From Subtercola sp. PAMC28395 (lineage in GTDB: Bacteria > Actinomycetota > Actinomycetes > Actinomycetales > Microbacteriaceae): 64,000 bases of DNA. The DNA lies in contig NZ_CP076547.1 in NCBI RefSeq assembly GCF_018889995.1, positions 1,426,001 to 1,490,000 of the forward strand, read 5' to 3'. The notes beneath the pieces are model-generated. The model saw only the letters and a list, made by a program, of their open reading frames with translations. It made no database searches and was not told the origin of the DNA. Both the position numbers and the translations under genes were made by a program. Below, piece by piece: positions 7,216 to 16,072 of the stretch; the stretch's first letter is position 1, and every line of letters starts with the position of its first letter.

Positions 7216-9546
7216 TCAGCCGTTCCCGAGGAACGCGGAGACCGCCTTCTCCTGGATCGTCAGATGTGAGATCTGCAGTTCGGGTGGTTTGGTCGCCGTG
7301 GCCCCTGCCACCGCGATCTGCACGGTCGAGCTTCCTGGCGGCAGACTCATCGCGTGCGTGACTGTCGTCGCTCCATCAACGTCGAAGGTGACGGATTCCG
7401 TCGTACCGTCGGCGAAGGAGACGGTTGCGGTCTCAGCTGGATTGTTGGGCGCCTTCAGGGTGAATGTCAGCTCGATCTGCGCCGTGTCGGAGCGATCGTT
7501 CAGAAGGGTGAACCGGGGTGCGACCGCCTTCTTCGACCCGCCTTCTGTCTGGTCATCCGAGGAGGTGGGCTTGAAATCGGGGAGCATGCTCAGCGTGACC
7601 GGATCGGTCACAACCCTGCCCACAGCATCCAATTCGCTTGCGCTGTATCGAGTGAGGAGATCGGCGCGGGTCTGGGCGAGGGAGAAGAAGACCCAGTGGC
7701 CGTCCTGGCTCTGTGAAGGCGTCTGGGCCAATGTTGCCGTGAGGGCGGCGATCTGGGCTGCGCCGTGGTCGTCGAAGGCCCAGGTGTCCACCAGGATGCC
7801 GGCCATGTTCGACGCAGCAGCCAGCTTCACCAGATCGGCGGTGGGAAGCTGCGAAACCGGGTAGGGCCAGTTCGATTGGGGTCGGCCCTTGATTCCCCCG
7901 GCACTCCACCGCAGCTGCGTCGTCTGCATGAAGGGAATCAGCTCGTCGCTGGCTTGGATGCCGTTCGCTGAAACGGCCTCGGGGAAGGGGATGTACGGCA
8001 GCTGGAGCACCATCGACTCGGCGGGCAACTGGGCTTCGAGACCGGCGAAGAACGCCTTGTCGGAGTCGTACGTGGCGATGACGGCAGCGTGTGAGGCGTC
8101 CTGCCCTGACGATGACGGTGTCTGGTCGATGTACCCCACACCGAGGACTCCAAGCGACACCACCCCGATGGTGACCCCCGCGATGACCTTCGAGGCATTG
8201 ACGCGCGCCAGCACCCAGGTGATGGCGAGCTGCAGGGCGAGGCCGAAGGCCACCAGGCAGAGCGCCGCCATCTCGATGGACATTCTGTTCCACCCGCGAA
8301 GTGCAGAGGTGAAGAAGGAGATGAGGGTCGAGAGCCCCCCCATTGTCGCGAAGAGGAAGCACACCAGAGTGAGCACGGAGACGAACCCGATGGTCTCGAG
8401 GTGACCGTTCACCTCCTTCTGGGCACGGGTCTGGGGCTGGGTGCTGAGCTTCGCTGTGCGCCGCCAGGCGACAACAGCGTAGGCGATGACCAGGAAGCTG
8501 ATGATCAGGCCCAGTGCACCGACCAGGCCGAGTGCAGGCTCTTCGCTCGGCAGTGGGAAGGTCTGGTCGTAGTACGTTCGGATGGTATGGAAGAGCGGTA
8601 TTCTGCTTCCGTTCCACGGCAGGATCAACTGCGAGAGTTTCAGCGAATAGATCTCGGTCTCATCGGCCTGACGAAAGAACCCGCCGGGATTCTGACCGTT
8701 GGTCCAGCCGAAGATGACGTCGGGAGCCGAGTTGATGGCCATCACCAGAACGGTCACCAGGCCCAGGCCCGCGGCCCCCAAGAAGCGGCGCCAGTTGCGG
8801 TCACGAACCAGCACGAACACGGCGGCGAAGACCAGGAGAATGATGAAGAAGACGCCGTAGTACGTTGCCGACGTCGCCAGCAGCGCCAGGGCGACGACCG
8901 CGAATGCACCGCGACCTGTCAGGATGCCCCACCAGCGGTACCGGGACGGCCTCGCCGTCCAGATGGCCTCGCCGCGCATGAGCCAGACCAGAAGACCCAG
9001 GCCCAGCGGAATGCAGTAGTACGAAGCGAGGAACAGGTGGCCTTCACCACGCACGAAATGGTACGGCGCCAGCGCGAAGAGAATCCCGAGCGCGACCGAG
9101 AGCGGGCGCCAGATGCGGCAGACGCGAAAGAACCAGTAGGCCGCCAGCGCGGCGAAGATGAAACCGAGAAAGAAGTACATGTTGACCACGACGGGCCAGC
9201 GCCCGTCGAAGAGCCCGAGCACCTTCGCGGCGATCATGTGCAGGTTGTCTGCGACCGGGAAGTCGTTGTAGTTCTGGCCCGCCGGTGCCCCGAGGTCAGG
9301 GTTGTGCTCGTACCAGCCCTGCTCCAGGGTCGTCTTGAAGTGGTCGGCCGAGGCGATGGCATCCCCGGTGTAGTACCAGGGAACCGAGAGCCGTGCAGTG
9401 CTGAGTCCGAGCGCGAAGTACGTCAGCAGTGCGCTCAGCCCGGCAGTGAGCGCGTACCAGGGCAGTTCTGAACGCGCGATGCGTGACAGACGAGCTCGGC
9501 CGCCGCCGGCGGCTCCTGCCGGGCGCACTATGGTGTTCTTCGTCAC
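7216..9546 (-). CDS. Large multi-TM protein with C-terminal extracytoplasmic domain, probable GT-C-like glycosyltransferase
   Basis: A 776-residue membrane protein with about 12 helices in the first 470 residues, then about 300 soluble residues. It is a longer paralogue of the protein at 3121-5016, sharing the PYHF..GH.FL block, SQLILP near 300 and GWNRMSI near 415. The last 110 residues look like a beta-sandwich (FTLLNDRSDTAQIELTFTL and later repeats of V-T-V strands). The GTG start at 9546 has AAGGA 9 nt upstream. The next gene, the GT2/GtrB-like enzyme, begins 4 bp later on the same strand, which suggests a polyprenyl-phosphate-sugar donor for this protein. The identity of the glycan is unknown. 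Confidence 0.75.
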   Translation of the reverse strand: MTKNTIVRPAGAAGGGRARLSRIARSELPWYALTAGLSALLTYFALGLSTARLSVPWYYTGDAIASADHFKTTLEQGWYEHNPDLGAPAGQNYNDFPVADNLHMIAAKVLGLFDGRWPVVVNMYFFLGFIFAALAAYWFFRVCRIWRPLSVALGILFALAPYHFVRGEGHLFLASYYCIPLGLGLLVWLMRGEAIWTARPSRYRWWGILTGRGAFAVVALALLATSATYYGVFFIILLVFAAVFVLVRDRNWRRFLGAAGLGLVTVLVMAINSAPDVIFGWTNGQNPGGFFRQADETEIYSLKLSQLILPWNGSRIPLFHTIRTYYDQTFPLPSEEPALGLVGALGLIISFLVIAYAVVAWRRTAKLSTQPQTRAQKEVNGHLETIGFVSVLTLVCFLFATMGGLSTLISFFTSALRGWNRMSIEMAALCLVAFGLALQLAITWVLARVNASKVIAGVTIGVVSLGVLGVGYIDQTPSSSGQDASHAAVIATYDSDKAFFAGLEAQLPAESMVLQLPYIPFPEAVSANGIQASDELIPFMQTTQLRWSAGGIKGRPQSNWPYPVSQLPTADLVKLAAASNMAGILVDTWAFDDHGAAQIAALTATLAQTPSQSQDGHWVFFSLAQTRADLLTRYSASELDAVGRVVTDPVTLSMLPDFKPTSSDDQTEGGSKKAVAPRFTLLNDRSDTAQIELTFTLKAPNNPAETATVSFADGTTESVTFDVDGATTVTHAMSLPPGSSTVQIAVAGATATKPPELQISHLTIQEKAVSAFLGNG

Positions 9547-9661
9547 GTACGTTCATCCTTCTACGAACCAGGGTGTGGGCCACGTGGCCCCGGCCATCGC
9601 AGCCTCACCGGTCAACTGGGGTAGCATACCGGCGCCGCGCAGACCGGAGCTGGGAGACCCC

Positions 9662-10504
9662 TCACTCGTCGATCGTGTTCATTCTCCTGCGTAGCCAGAG
9701 ATAGGCGAACCGGCGCACATGCGACATCAGCCAGGCCCGTGCGTTGCCCACACGCAGGTCGAGGGCCGAGATGACGGCCGGATGCTCGGCCCTCAGCCAG
9801 CGATGGAACGCCGACGCCTGCGCCGACTGCTCCCTGACGAGCCGCACGCTCCACTGCGAGTCGCTGATGCGGAAGGCGGCCAGCGGTTCGGGAACAGCCA
9901 GAAAGTCACCTTCGAGAAGGACTCGCGCATAGGTGGTCTCGTCGATGAGGTAGGGGAATTGGGAGTCCCACAGCCCCACTTTCTTCAGGGTCGAGCGGCG
10001 GATCAGCACACAGGCCGGTTCGCCGAAGATGTTGCTGCCCACGACGACTGTGCGCCGGACGGCGACGGCACCTCGAACGGTACCGCGAAGGCCGGCGAGG
10101 CCGCGTCTGGCCACCACAACGGTGCCCCGGGCATCCACAATGTCTCGTGTCGATGCCACAAGGGTGACGGCGGGGTCGCTCTCGATGGCTGCGACCTGGG
10201 TGAGGAGGCTGTCGGGGTAGAGCAGATCGTCGCCGCAGACGAGCTTGATGTACTCGCCGGTCGCGGCCTCGGTGACGCGGTTCCAGTTCCGAAGGGCGCC
10301 CCCACCCGAGGGCGTGTCGAGCATCGTGATACGCGGGTCGGAGGAGTACCTGGCGATGACCTCTTTGGTGTTGTCGGTCGACGAGTGGTCGGCGATGATC
10401 AGCTCGAAGTCTTCAAAGGTCTGCGCGAGGATCGACTCGATCGTCAGCGCGATGTAGTCGGCATTGTTGTACGCCGGTACGACGACAGAAACTCTGGGGC
10501 TCAT
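9662..10504 (-). CDS. GT2-family glycosyltransferase
   Basis: A 280-residue inverting GT-A enzyme beginning MSPRVSVVVPAYNNADYI, followed by IIADHSSTDNT near 38 and the metal-binding CGDDLLYPDS near 91. It has no obvious membrane helix and ends in a basic segment (RLRRRMN) that may sit at the membrane. The ATG at 10504 overlaps the stop of the GtrA-like gene by 4 bp (ATGA), so translation is likely coupled; an open frame continues upstream but has no family similarity. In the downstream direction 115 bp separate it from the multi-TM gene. GtrA next to a GT2 is a common arrangement in glycan-modification operons. Substrate unknown. Confidence 0.9.
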   Translation of the reverse strand: MSPRVSVVVPAYNNADYIALTIESILAQTFEDFELIIADHSSTDNTKEVIARYSSDPRITMLDTPSGGGALRNWNRVTEAATGEYIKLVCGDDLLYPDSLLTQVAAIESDPAVTLVASTRDIVDARGTVVVARRGLAGLRGTVRGAVAVRRTVVVGSNIFGEPACVLIRRSTLKKVGLWDSQFPYLIDETTYARVLLEGDFLAVPEPLAAFRISDSQWSVRLVREQSAQASAFHRWLRAEHPAVISALDLRVGNARAWLMSHVRRFAYLWLRRRMNTIDE

Positions 10505-11049
10505 TCGGTGCTCGCTTGCTCGGGGGTCGTGCCGGTGCCCGGCTCGGCCGGTGATTCGGTGGACGGGGTCGGTTTTCTGCGGAAGGAGAAGTTGCGGTGG
10601 CCGAAGAAGCTCACCAGCGTCGTGACGAACACGATCAGTGCCTGCGCCACGATGGGGATGAGGTGGGCGAATTCGACGAGCAGGGGAAGCAGGATGGCGT
10701 TGATGCCGAGCGCCACGAGGTAGACGGACTCGAACCGGGCGAGGTCGCGCCAGACATGGCCCCGAACCCGGAACACGAAGCGCCGGTAGAGAACAAAGGC
10801 GCACAGCACGCTCGCGACGTGGGCGAACAGGAGCGTGGCCATGTAGCCCCACAGCTGCCCGATCGTCGCCTGGAAGAGAGCGAACCAGGCGAACCCGATG
10901 ACCGTGTTCGCAGAACCCACGATCAGGAAGGCGACCCGGTAGTCCTTCACGATGCGGAGCATCAGGCCAGGGCTTCCCTCCATTCCAGCGGGGGGAGCCG
11001 GCGCCTGGCTGCGGGGGCTGGCGTCGCTCACAGGCTCGCCGTCGGCCAC
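10501..11049 (-). CDS. GtrA-like flippase-family membrane protein
   Basis: A 182-residue protein with four predicted membrane helices (about residues 38-60, 68-90, 108-128 and 135-155), the standard GtrA/DPMS-associated fold. Members of this family are thought to flip polyprenyl-phosphate sugars or support a partner glycosyltransferase. The motif VTTLVSFFGHRNFSFRRK near residue 140 is the family's typical C-terminal aromatic/basic segment. The GTG at 11049 is the first in-frame start of the family-like part; a start at MEGSPG near residue 23 is an alternative, since the first 30 residues are low-complexity. It overlaps the GT2 gene by 4 bp. A second GtrA-like gene lies at 29607-30182. Confidence 0.86.
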   Translation of the reverse strand: MADGEPVSDASPRSQAPAPPAGMEGSPGLMLRIVKDYRVAFLIVGSANTVIGFAWFALFQATIGQLWGYMATLLFAHVASVLCAFVLYRRFVFRVRGHVWRDLARFESVYLVALGINAILLPLLVEFAHLIPIVAQALIVFVTTLVSFFGHRNFSFRRKPTPSTESPAEPGTGTTPEQASTE

Positions 11050-11074
11050 GGGGAGACCGGGACCTCGGAGGGGC

Positions 11075-12046
11075 TCATGAGGTCACCGCTGCCGGCGACC
11101 CACCGGCTGCGTCGAGGCGGAACCAGTCGACCGTGCGGGCGAGCCCTTCTTCGACGCCGACCACCGGGTTCCAGCCGAGGAGTGCCTGGGCCTTCGTGAT
11201 GTCGGGCTGGCGTCGTTCCGGGTCGTCGGAGGGGCGGGGGAGCAGCTCGATCGTCGAGGTGCTGCCAGCCAGACGGATGACGGTCTCGGCGATGTCGAGC
11301 AACGTCTGTTCGTGGGGGTTCCCGATGTTGATGGGCCCGGGCTCTGTGCTGTGCGCGAGCCGGAGGATGCCGTCGATCTGGTCGTCGACAAAACAGAGCG
11401 ACCGCGTCTGGCTGCCGTCCCCGTGAAGGGGGATGGGCGAACCGGCAAGGGCTGCCGCGATGAAGTTCGGTATCGCGCGCCCGTCGCCGACATCCATACG
11501 TGGGCCGTAAGTGTTGAAGAGCCTTGCGATGCCCGTGTTCGTGTCGAAGCTGCGACGGTAGGCGAAGGTGATGGCTTCGGCGTACCGTTTGGCCTCGTCG
11601 TAGACACTCCGCACACCGATGGGATTCACGTTGCCCCAGTAGTCCTCGGTCTGGGGGTGCACCGCCGGGTCCCCGTAGACCTCTGACGTCGATGCGACCA
11701 CGAACCGGGCCCCGTCTCGTCGTGCGACGTTGAGGAGGGCTTCGGTCACCGACGAACCTGCGTGGAGTGTCTCCAGCGGGTACTTGATGTAGAGCGGGGG
11801 CGACGCAGGCGAGGCGAAGTGCAGCACCAGGTCGAACTTCTGCTCGATCGACTCTGCCTCTGCTGCGTCTGCGTTGACCAGCGTGAAGTTCTCGTTCGCG
11901 GCGAGATGCGCGACGTTCTTCGGGGACCCCGTGATGAACGAATCCACCGCGATGACACGGTAGCCGTCAGCAAGAAGGCGATCGCACAGGTGAGAGCCGA
12001 GGAATCCTGCGCCACCAGCGACAAGGGCTGTTCGTGTCGGTTCCAT
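11075..12046 (-). CDS. UDP-glucuronate decarboxylase-like SDR (UDP-xylose synthase type)
   Basis: A 323-residue extended SDR. The Rossmann loop is GGAGFLGSHLCDRLL at residues 11-25. LHFASPASPPLYIKYPLETL near 74, ASTSEVYGDPAVHPQTEDYW near 118, YDEAKRYAEA near 150 and RLFNTYGPRMD near 174 follow UXS/ArnA-type decarboxylases closely, with catalytic Ser/Thr and the YxxxK pair in YDEAK. UXS converts UDP-glucuronate to UDP-xylose. The HFASPASPP block and the GNVNPIG(V)RS segment favour UXS over dTDP-glucose dehydratase. Its start overlaps the stop of the GT4 gene upstream by 1 bp (TGATG), placing it in the same operon. The product sugar is inferred, not proven. Confidence 0.85.
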   Translation of the reverse strand: MEPTRTALVAGGAGFLGSHLCDRLLADGYRVIAVDSFITGSPKNVAHLAANENFTLVNADAAEAESIEQKFDLVLHFASPASPPLYIKYPLETLHAGSSVTEALLNVARRDGARFVVASTSEVYGDPAVHPQTEDYWGNVNPIGVRSVYDEAKRYAEAITFAYRRSFDTNTGIARLFNTYGPRMDVGDGRAIPNFIAAALAGSPIPLHGDGSQTRSLCFVDDQIDGILRLAHSTEPGPINIGNPHEQTLLDIAETVIRLAGSTSTIELLPRPSDDPERRQPDITKAQALLGWNPVVGVEEGLARTVDWFRLDAAGGSPAAVTS

Positions 12047-13566
12047 CAGGCAGCCACCTCCTGCGCGGAGGCGCCGGGAGCCGCGGAATGCCCCGGAGCG
12101 GCTGCGTCATGCGGAGCGGTGAAGAACGACCAGACGTCGGCTGCGTACTGGTCCCAGCTCCGGTAGGTGTTCGACGCCAGTTCCGTGCGCAGCGTCTGGA
12201 GGATTGTCGCATCGCTCAAAACGCTGTGCAGGGTGGACTGCAGGGTGCTGTCCGAGTGCGGATCGATGGTGATCACGCCGCGATACATGTCGGCGATCTC
12301 CTGCATGCTTCCGATGTTCGATGCAATCACGGGTGTTCCCGCGCGGAGGGATTCGACAATGGGAAGACCGAATCCTTCGTGGAAGGAGGTGAAGATCGAG
12401 ACGGCTGCAAGACGGTAGCTCGCAGCAAGCAGGGAATCGCTCGCTGCCTTCACGATGACGAGCGGATAACCCTGGTCGAGAAGCACCTGCGCCAGATTGT
12501 CGAAGGCGGCACTGCCCCAGGATGAGCTGCCGATGAAGACGAGACGGAAGCGCTCGCCTCTCTGCCAGAGAATCCGGGCCGCCTGGAGAACGACCAGGTG
12601 ATTCTTGCGGGGTTCATGTGTGCCAACGACCAGCACCATCGGTGCGTCATCGAGCTTGAGGCGCCTGCGAGCCGCTGCAAGGCTTTCGTCAGTCGATTCG
12701 TCGACATCGCCGGCGAGCACGACTGCCTTCACCTCCGGGCCGGTCCGACCGGATGCGGGTAGCATCCGCTTCCAGGCTTCGAACTCCGAACCCGTCGACG
12801 CCGAGTCGGTCGCCACCCTGGAGGAGTAGGCAACGGCGTCGAGGTACAGCGGAAAGTGCGCTGCAATGGCATCGGTTGCCGTCTCGCCCGAGGTCATCGG
12901 CACCACGTCGTACCCGATGAACGCCGTTCTCGTCGTCGAGAACCTGCCGAGCGCCAGGAGACGTTCGGCGCGTTCGCTCTCGGCCGCAAGTTCGGGAACA
13001 ACGAGCAGCCCACCGTGCGGCACGACGATCTGTTCTGTCTCGACGGGGTCAGTGCCATCAGAAGAGGCGGCAACCTTGTCGACGACTCGGCCGTATTCGA
13101 TCTCTGTGACGCGCCGAAGTGCGCGCCGGTTCTTGGTCCAGGCGACCAGTTGGATGTCGTGTTCGCGGGCCCACCGCGAGACAGTCTCACGAACGACTCT
13201 CTGGATTCCCGACATCTTGTCGGTCCGGCAGGTGTCGTGTACGTCGACCATCACCGCGTCAGCCACGATCTCGACTCGTGTGGCATATCCGAAGATCGAG
13301 AAGTCTGCCCTGTTGCCCAGTGACGACAGCGCGGCAGCCCCTCCGTTCAGTTTCACGTCGCGGCGGAAGTTGACAACGTCGGATTCGACCGGGAGTTCTC
13401 CGCGCTGGGTAGCCCAGACAAGCCACAACCGGGAGTAGGCCGGATCGGAATCGAGCAGTTCGCCCAGCTGCGCCATGTGCTCCGCTGCGGTGCTGCCGCG
13501 TACCTGGTCGCCGAGAGCGACAACGAGTGCGGCGACGTTGTTGTCCCAGTTGGTCGTGTCGGTCAT
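12046..13566 (-). CDS. GT4-family glycosyltransferase, type A paralogue with N-terminal helical extension
   Basis: A 506-residue protein. The first 105 residues are helical and lack a recognised domain; they include FRRDVKLNGG near residue 68, which is shared with the paralogue at 32029-33492 (FRRDAALNG). The N-terminal half of the GT-B fold carries SGIQRVVRETV near 120, and the C-terminal half has VGTHEPRKNHL near 317, the EGFGLPIVESL EX7E motif near 392 and GTPVIASNIGSMQEIAD. Its ATG overlaps the stop of the type B GT4 gene upstream by 4 bp, and the same B-then-A order is repeated at 30447-33492. It probably acts in the cytoplasm on the same lipid-linked glycan as its neighbour. Confidence 0.88.
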   Translation of the reverse strand: MTDTTNWDNNVAALVVALGDQVRGSTAAEHMAQLGELLDSDPAYSRLWLVWATQRGELPVESDVVNFRRDVKLNGGAAALSSLGNRADFSIFGYATRVEIVADAVMVDVHDTCRTDKMSGIQRVVRETVSRWAREHDIQLVAWTKNRRALRRVTEIEYGRVVDKVAASSDGTDPVETEQIVVPHGGLLVVPELAAESERAERLLALGRFSTTRTAFIGYDVVPMTSGETATDAIAAHFPLYLDAVAYSSRVATDSASTGSEFEAWKRMLPASGRTGPEVKAVVLAGDVDESTDESLAAARRRLKLDDAPMVLVVGTHEPRKNHLVVLQAARILWQRGERFRLVFIGSSSWGSAAFDNLAQVLLDQGYPLVIVKAASDSLLAASYRLAAVSIFTSFHEGFGLPIVESLRAGTPVIASNIGSMQEIADMYRGVITIDPHSDSTLQSTLHSVLSDATILQTLRTELASNTYRSWDQYAADVWSFFTAPHDAAAPGHSAAPGASAQEVAA

Positions 13567-15299
13567 TTCAGTGCCCCTTTCGAGACGAAGACGACGTTCC
13601 GGATCTCGCGGGCGTAGTCATCCCAGCTCGTGTCGTGACGATCTTCGATCTGTTCGTGCAGCGTAGCCAGGAGGGTGTCGTCGTCGAGGAGCCGGCCCAT
13701 GGCCTCGGTCAGGGCGTCATCGTCGCGAGGGTCGACCAGAATGCAGCCTCCTCCTTCGGCGATCTCCGCAGTGCTTCCATAATCGGTCGCGATGACGGGG
13801 GTACCCACCGCGAGCGACTCGGCCACTGGAAGGCCGTAGCCCTCATGGAAGGAGACGAATACGCTGAACCGCGCTCGCGAGTAGGCATCGGCGAGACGCG
13901 ATTCGCTGATGTCCCTGATCACCTCGATGGGTCTCCCGGCAGACTGCAGCGCCGTTGCCGCGTCACCGATCTGTGTGAGCCCGGTGTCACCGCGGCCGCC
14001 GACGATCAGGAGCCGGAACTGCTTGCCCTGGCGCCAGAGCATTTCGGCCGCGTAGACGACGGCGATCTGGTTCTTGCGCGGTTCATTGCTGCCGACCGAG
14101 AGGATCATCGGCAGGTCGTCGCTCGCCTCGTCGCCTGCATGCGCCTCGGCCGGAATGTGCTCGATGGGAAGAAGGGTGCTCGTGACCACGGGGCCGGCCA
14201 GGCCCTGGGCGGCCAGCGCCGAGCGGAATCCGTCGAACTCCTCGGCCGCGGAGGCAGAGATGGCAATGGCTTCGTCGAAATACTTCAGCATCGAGAGGTA
14301 CGTGGTGAAACGATGATTCTCCAGGCGCGGAACGGAGAATCCGCTGGAGGCGGGGATCGTGTCGTACACGATGGCCACCGACCGGGTCGGTGTGAATCGA
14401 GCGAGGGCGCCGAGGGTCAGTGCGCCGTGCCCGGAGACGATCTCCGGCATGAAGAAGGTCGTGTTCCATGGAACGACGAGAGGGAAATCGTCGTCGTCGA
14501 GTTCGGAGACGTCGTCGCTCTTGCTCTGGTCCCAGTCGATGACGCGCTCGATCTCCGATCGACCGAGTGCACGCAGGCCGGTGTTGTCTTCGGTCAGGAC
14601 GGCGAGTTGTACATCACCCGAGGGGTACCATCTGGCGAGCGTCTCGCGTGTGACGCGCTGCACGCCCGAGTTGAAGCCGAACCGGCCCGTCAGGTTCACG
14701 AAGGCAACCACACGGTCGTCGACGACTTCGATCTCGCGCAGGTTCGACCGGAACCGTGCCGTCCACACCCCACAGTGCTGAAGAACACGAGCGGCGCCCT
14801 CACGGTCGCTGAGGCCATGCGCATCGCGGCTCAGCCCGAGCAGCAGCGCATGGTCGGGAAAGCACCCGCTGACGCCGACGACGAGGAGCCACAGTTTGGC
14901 GAGAGTCTCGTCTGCGAGCGCGGCTCTGCAGAGCAGGCCCAACAGGACTTCGAGTGAGGGTTCGCCCGGTCCGACGGGGGTACCGGGGCCCAGGAGGTGG
15001 GGCGCGATCTGGTTGAGTCTCTGGTGAAGCGCCGCCCGGCTCGCGCTCAGGCTCGAGACGTCGCTCAGCGTTCCGAGCCCGACCGGGAGATGCCCCGATC
15101 GTACTCGAGCGAGTCGTTCACGGGCCCGTATCGCACGGAGCGGGGCAGTGACGCGCCAGCTCACACTGGCTCGAAGCTCTTCGACAGACGGCGTGTTCTC
15201 GCCGATGTGCGAGCCGAGGCCGGTCAGCCAGGCATCGACCTGGGCTCGGCTCGGGTGCGCGACAGAGGTGCTTGGAGCGTATTCAGGCATGGTCTCCAT
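13563..15299 (-). CDS. GT4-family glycosyltransferase, type B paralogue with fused SWR-x-TAPLR segment
   Basis: A 578-residue protein. An N-terminal region carries SWRVTAPLR at residues 47-55, a motif often found beside coiled coils in polysaccharide glycosyltransferases. A helical domain of about 130 residues follows, then the GT-B fold with SGVQRVTRETLARW near 211, GSNEPRKNQI near 406 and HEGYGLPVAESLAVG near 480. Start chosen at ATG 15299; ATG 15290 is equally possible because GGAG is near it. An open frame extends upstream to 15482 but would run into the divergent gene's start and is very basic, so it was not used. At 30190-32036 the corresponding two parts are encoded by separate genes. 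Confidence 0.86.
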   Translation of the reverse strand: METMPEYAPSTSVAHPSRAQVDAWLTGLGSHIGENTPSVEELRASVSWRVTAPLRAIRARERLARVRSGHLPVGLGTLSDVSSLSASRAALHQRLNQIAPHLLGPGTPVGPGEPSLEVLLGLLCRAALADETLAKLWLLVVGVSGCFPDHALLLGLSRDAHGLSDREGAARVLQHCGVWTARFRSNLREIEVVDDRVVAFVNLTGRFGFNSGVQRVTRETLARWYPSGDVQLAVLTEDNTGLRALGRSEIERVIDWDQSKSDDVSELDDDDFPLVVPWNTTFFMPEIVSGHGALTLGALARFTPTRSVAIVYDTIPASSGFSVPRLENHRFTTYLSMLKYFDEAIAISASAAEEFDGFRSALAAQGLAGPVVTSTLLPIEHIPAEAHAGDEASDDLPMILSVGSNEPRKNQIAVVYAAEMLWRQGKQFRLLIVGGRGDTGLTQIGDAATALQSAGRPIEVIRDISESRLADAYSRARFSVFVSFHEGYGLPVAESLAVGTPVIATDYGSTAEIAEGGGCILVDPRDDDALTEAMGRLLDDDTLLATLHEQIEDRHDTSWDDYAREIRNVVFVSKGALK

Positions 15300-15467
15300 G
15301 GTAACGGGACTTTGCAACTCACCGAGGGGGCAGGCCGCCCGACGCCCCGGCGCACGTTTAGGCTTCGAACTGTCGTGTGCTGGTCGACTTGGCCGGGAAC
15401 GGCGGTTGCCGCCTCGATTCCCGCACACGCTCGCATTCCTCGCAATCTGAAAGGGCCGTCGACGCTG

Positions 15468-16040
15468 ATGGATGACCGACAACTGCCGCGCGACCCGAAT
15501 CCGCGGCGGCGCCTCCTCTGGGTGATCGTCGTGGTGGTGCTTCTTGTCGCAGTCGCCGCCGTGATCGCCGGTGTCCTGCTCTCGACCGCACCAGGTCGAA
15601 ACCCGTCAGCGAGCCCCACAGCCTCCTCGTCGGTGACGCCGACCTCCACGCCATCGACGTCTCCTGCCTCGACACCGCGGCCGACCGTGACACCGACGGC
15701 GACTCCCACCCCGACGGCAACGCCGACAACGCGGCCGATCGCTTCGGTTGCGCCGTTCGTGACGTCTGCGTCCTGGAACCCGACAGCCGTCGCGATCGAG
15801 GTCAATGCGTTCGTTCCCGAAGTCACCGACACCGACGGTTCGTGCACAGCCGTCGCCGTGCTCGGCGAGTCGAAGGTCACCTCCTCGGCGATCGCAAAGA
15901 AGTCGGCCTCCTCGATGGACTGCGGGGCGATGGTGCTCTCGTCACCCTCGCTCACGACCGGTTCGTGGCAGGTCACTGTCGAATATCTCTCGTCGACGTC
16001 TGCGGGCACCTCCGCCCCGACAACCGTCGACATTCCGTGA
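15468..16040 (+). CDS. Membrane-anchored protein with Thr/Pro/Ser-rich linker, unknown function
   Basis: A 190-residue protein I do not recognise. It has a short basic N-terminus, one strong membrane helix at about residues 18-39, a Ser/Thr/Pro-rich linker of about 50 residues (repeats of TPT, SPT and TPTA), and an extracytoplasmic domain of about 95 residues with two cysteines (in GSCTAV near 125 and SMDCGAM near 150) that could form a disulfide. The domain is likely a beta-sandwich by its alternating pattern. Linkers like this are often O-mannosylated in Actinobacteria; that is inference. ATG 15468 is the first start before the membrane helix. The next gene begins 33 bp downstream and is probably co-transcribed. 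Confidence 0.7.
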   Translation: MDDRQLPRDPNPRRRLLWVIVVVVLLVAVAAVIAGVLLSTAPGRNPSASPTASSSVTPTSTPSTSPASTPRPTVTPTATPTPTATPTTRPIASVAPFVTSASWNPTAVAIEVNAFVPEVTDTDGSCTAVAVLGESKVTSSAIAKKSASSMDCGAMVLSSPSLTTGSWQVTVEYLSSTSAGTSAPTTVDIP

Positions 16041-16072
16041 GGGTGACAACCAGAGTGAAGAGGGCAACAGCT

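Noticed and set aside
15300..15482. N-terminal extension of the type B GT4 gene up to 15482
   Set aside because: The extra 61 residues are Arg/Pro/Ser-rich and would overlap the start of the divergent gene; family members start near the coiled coil.
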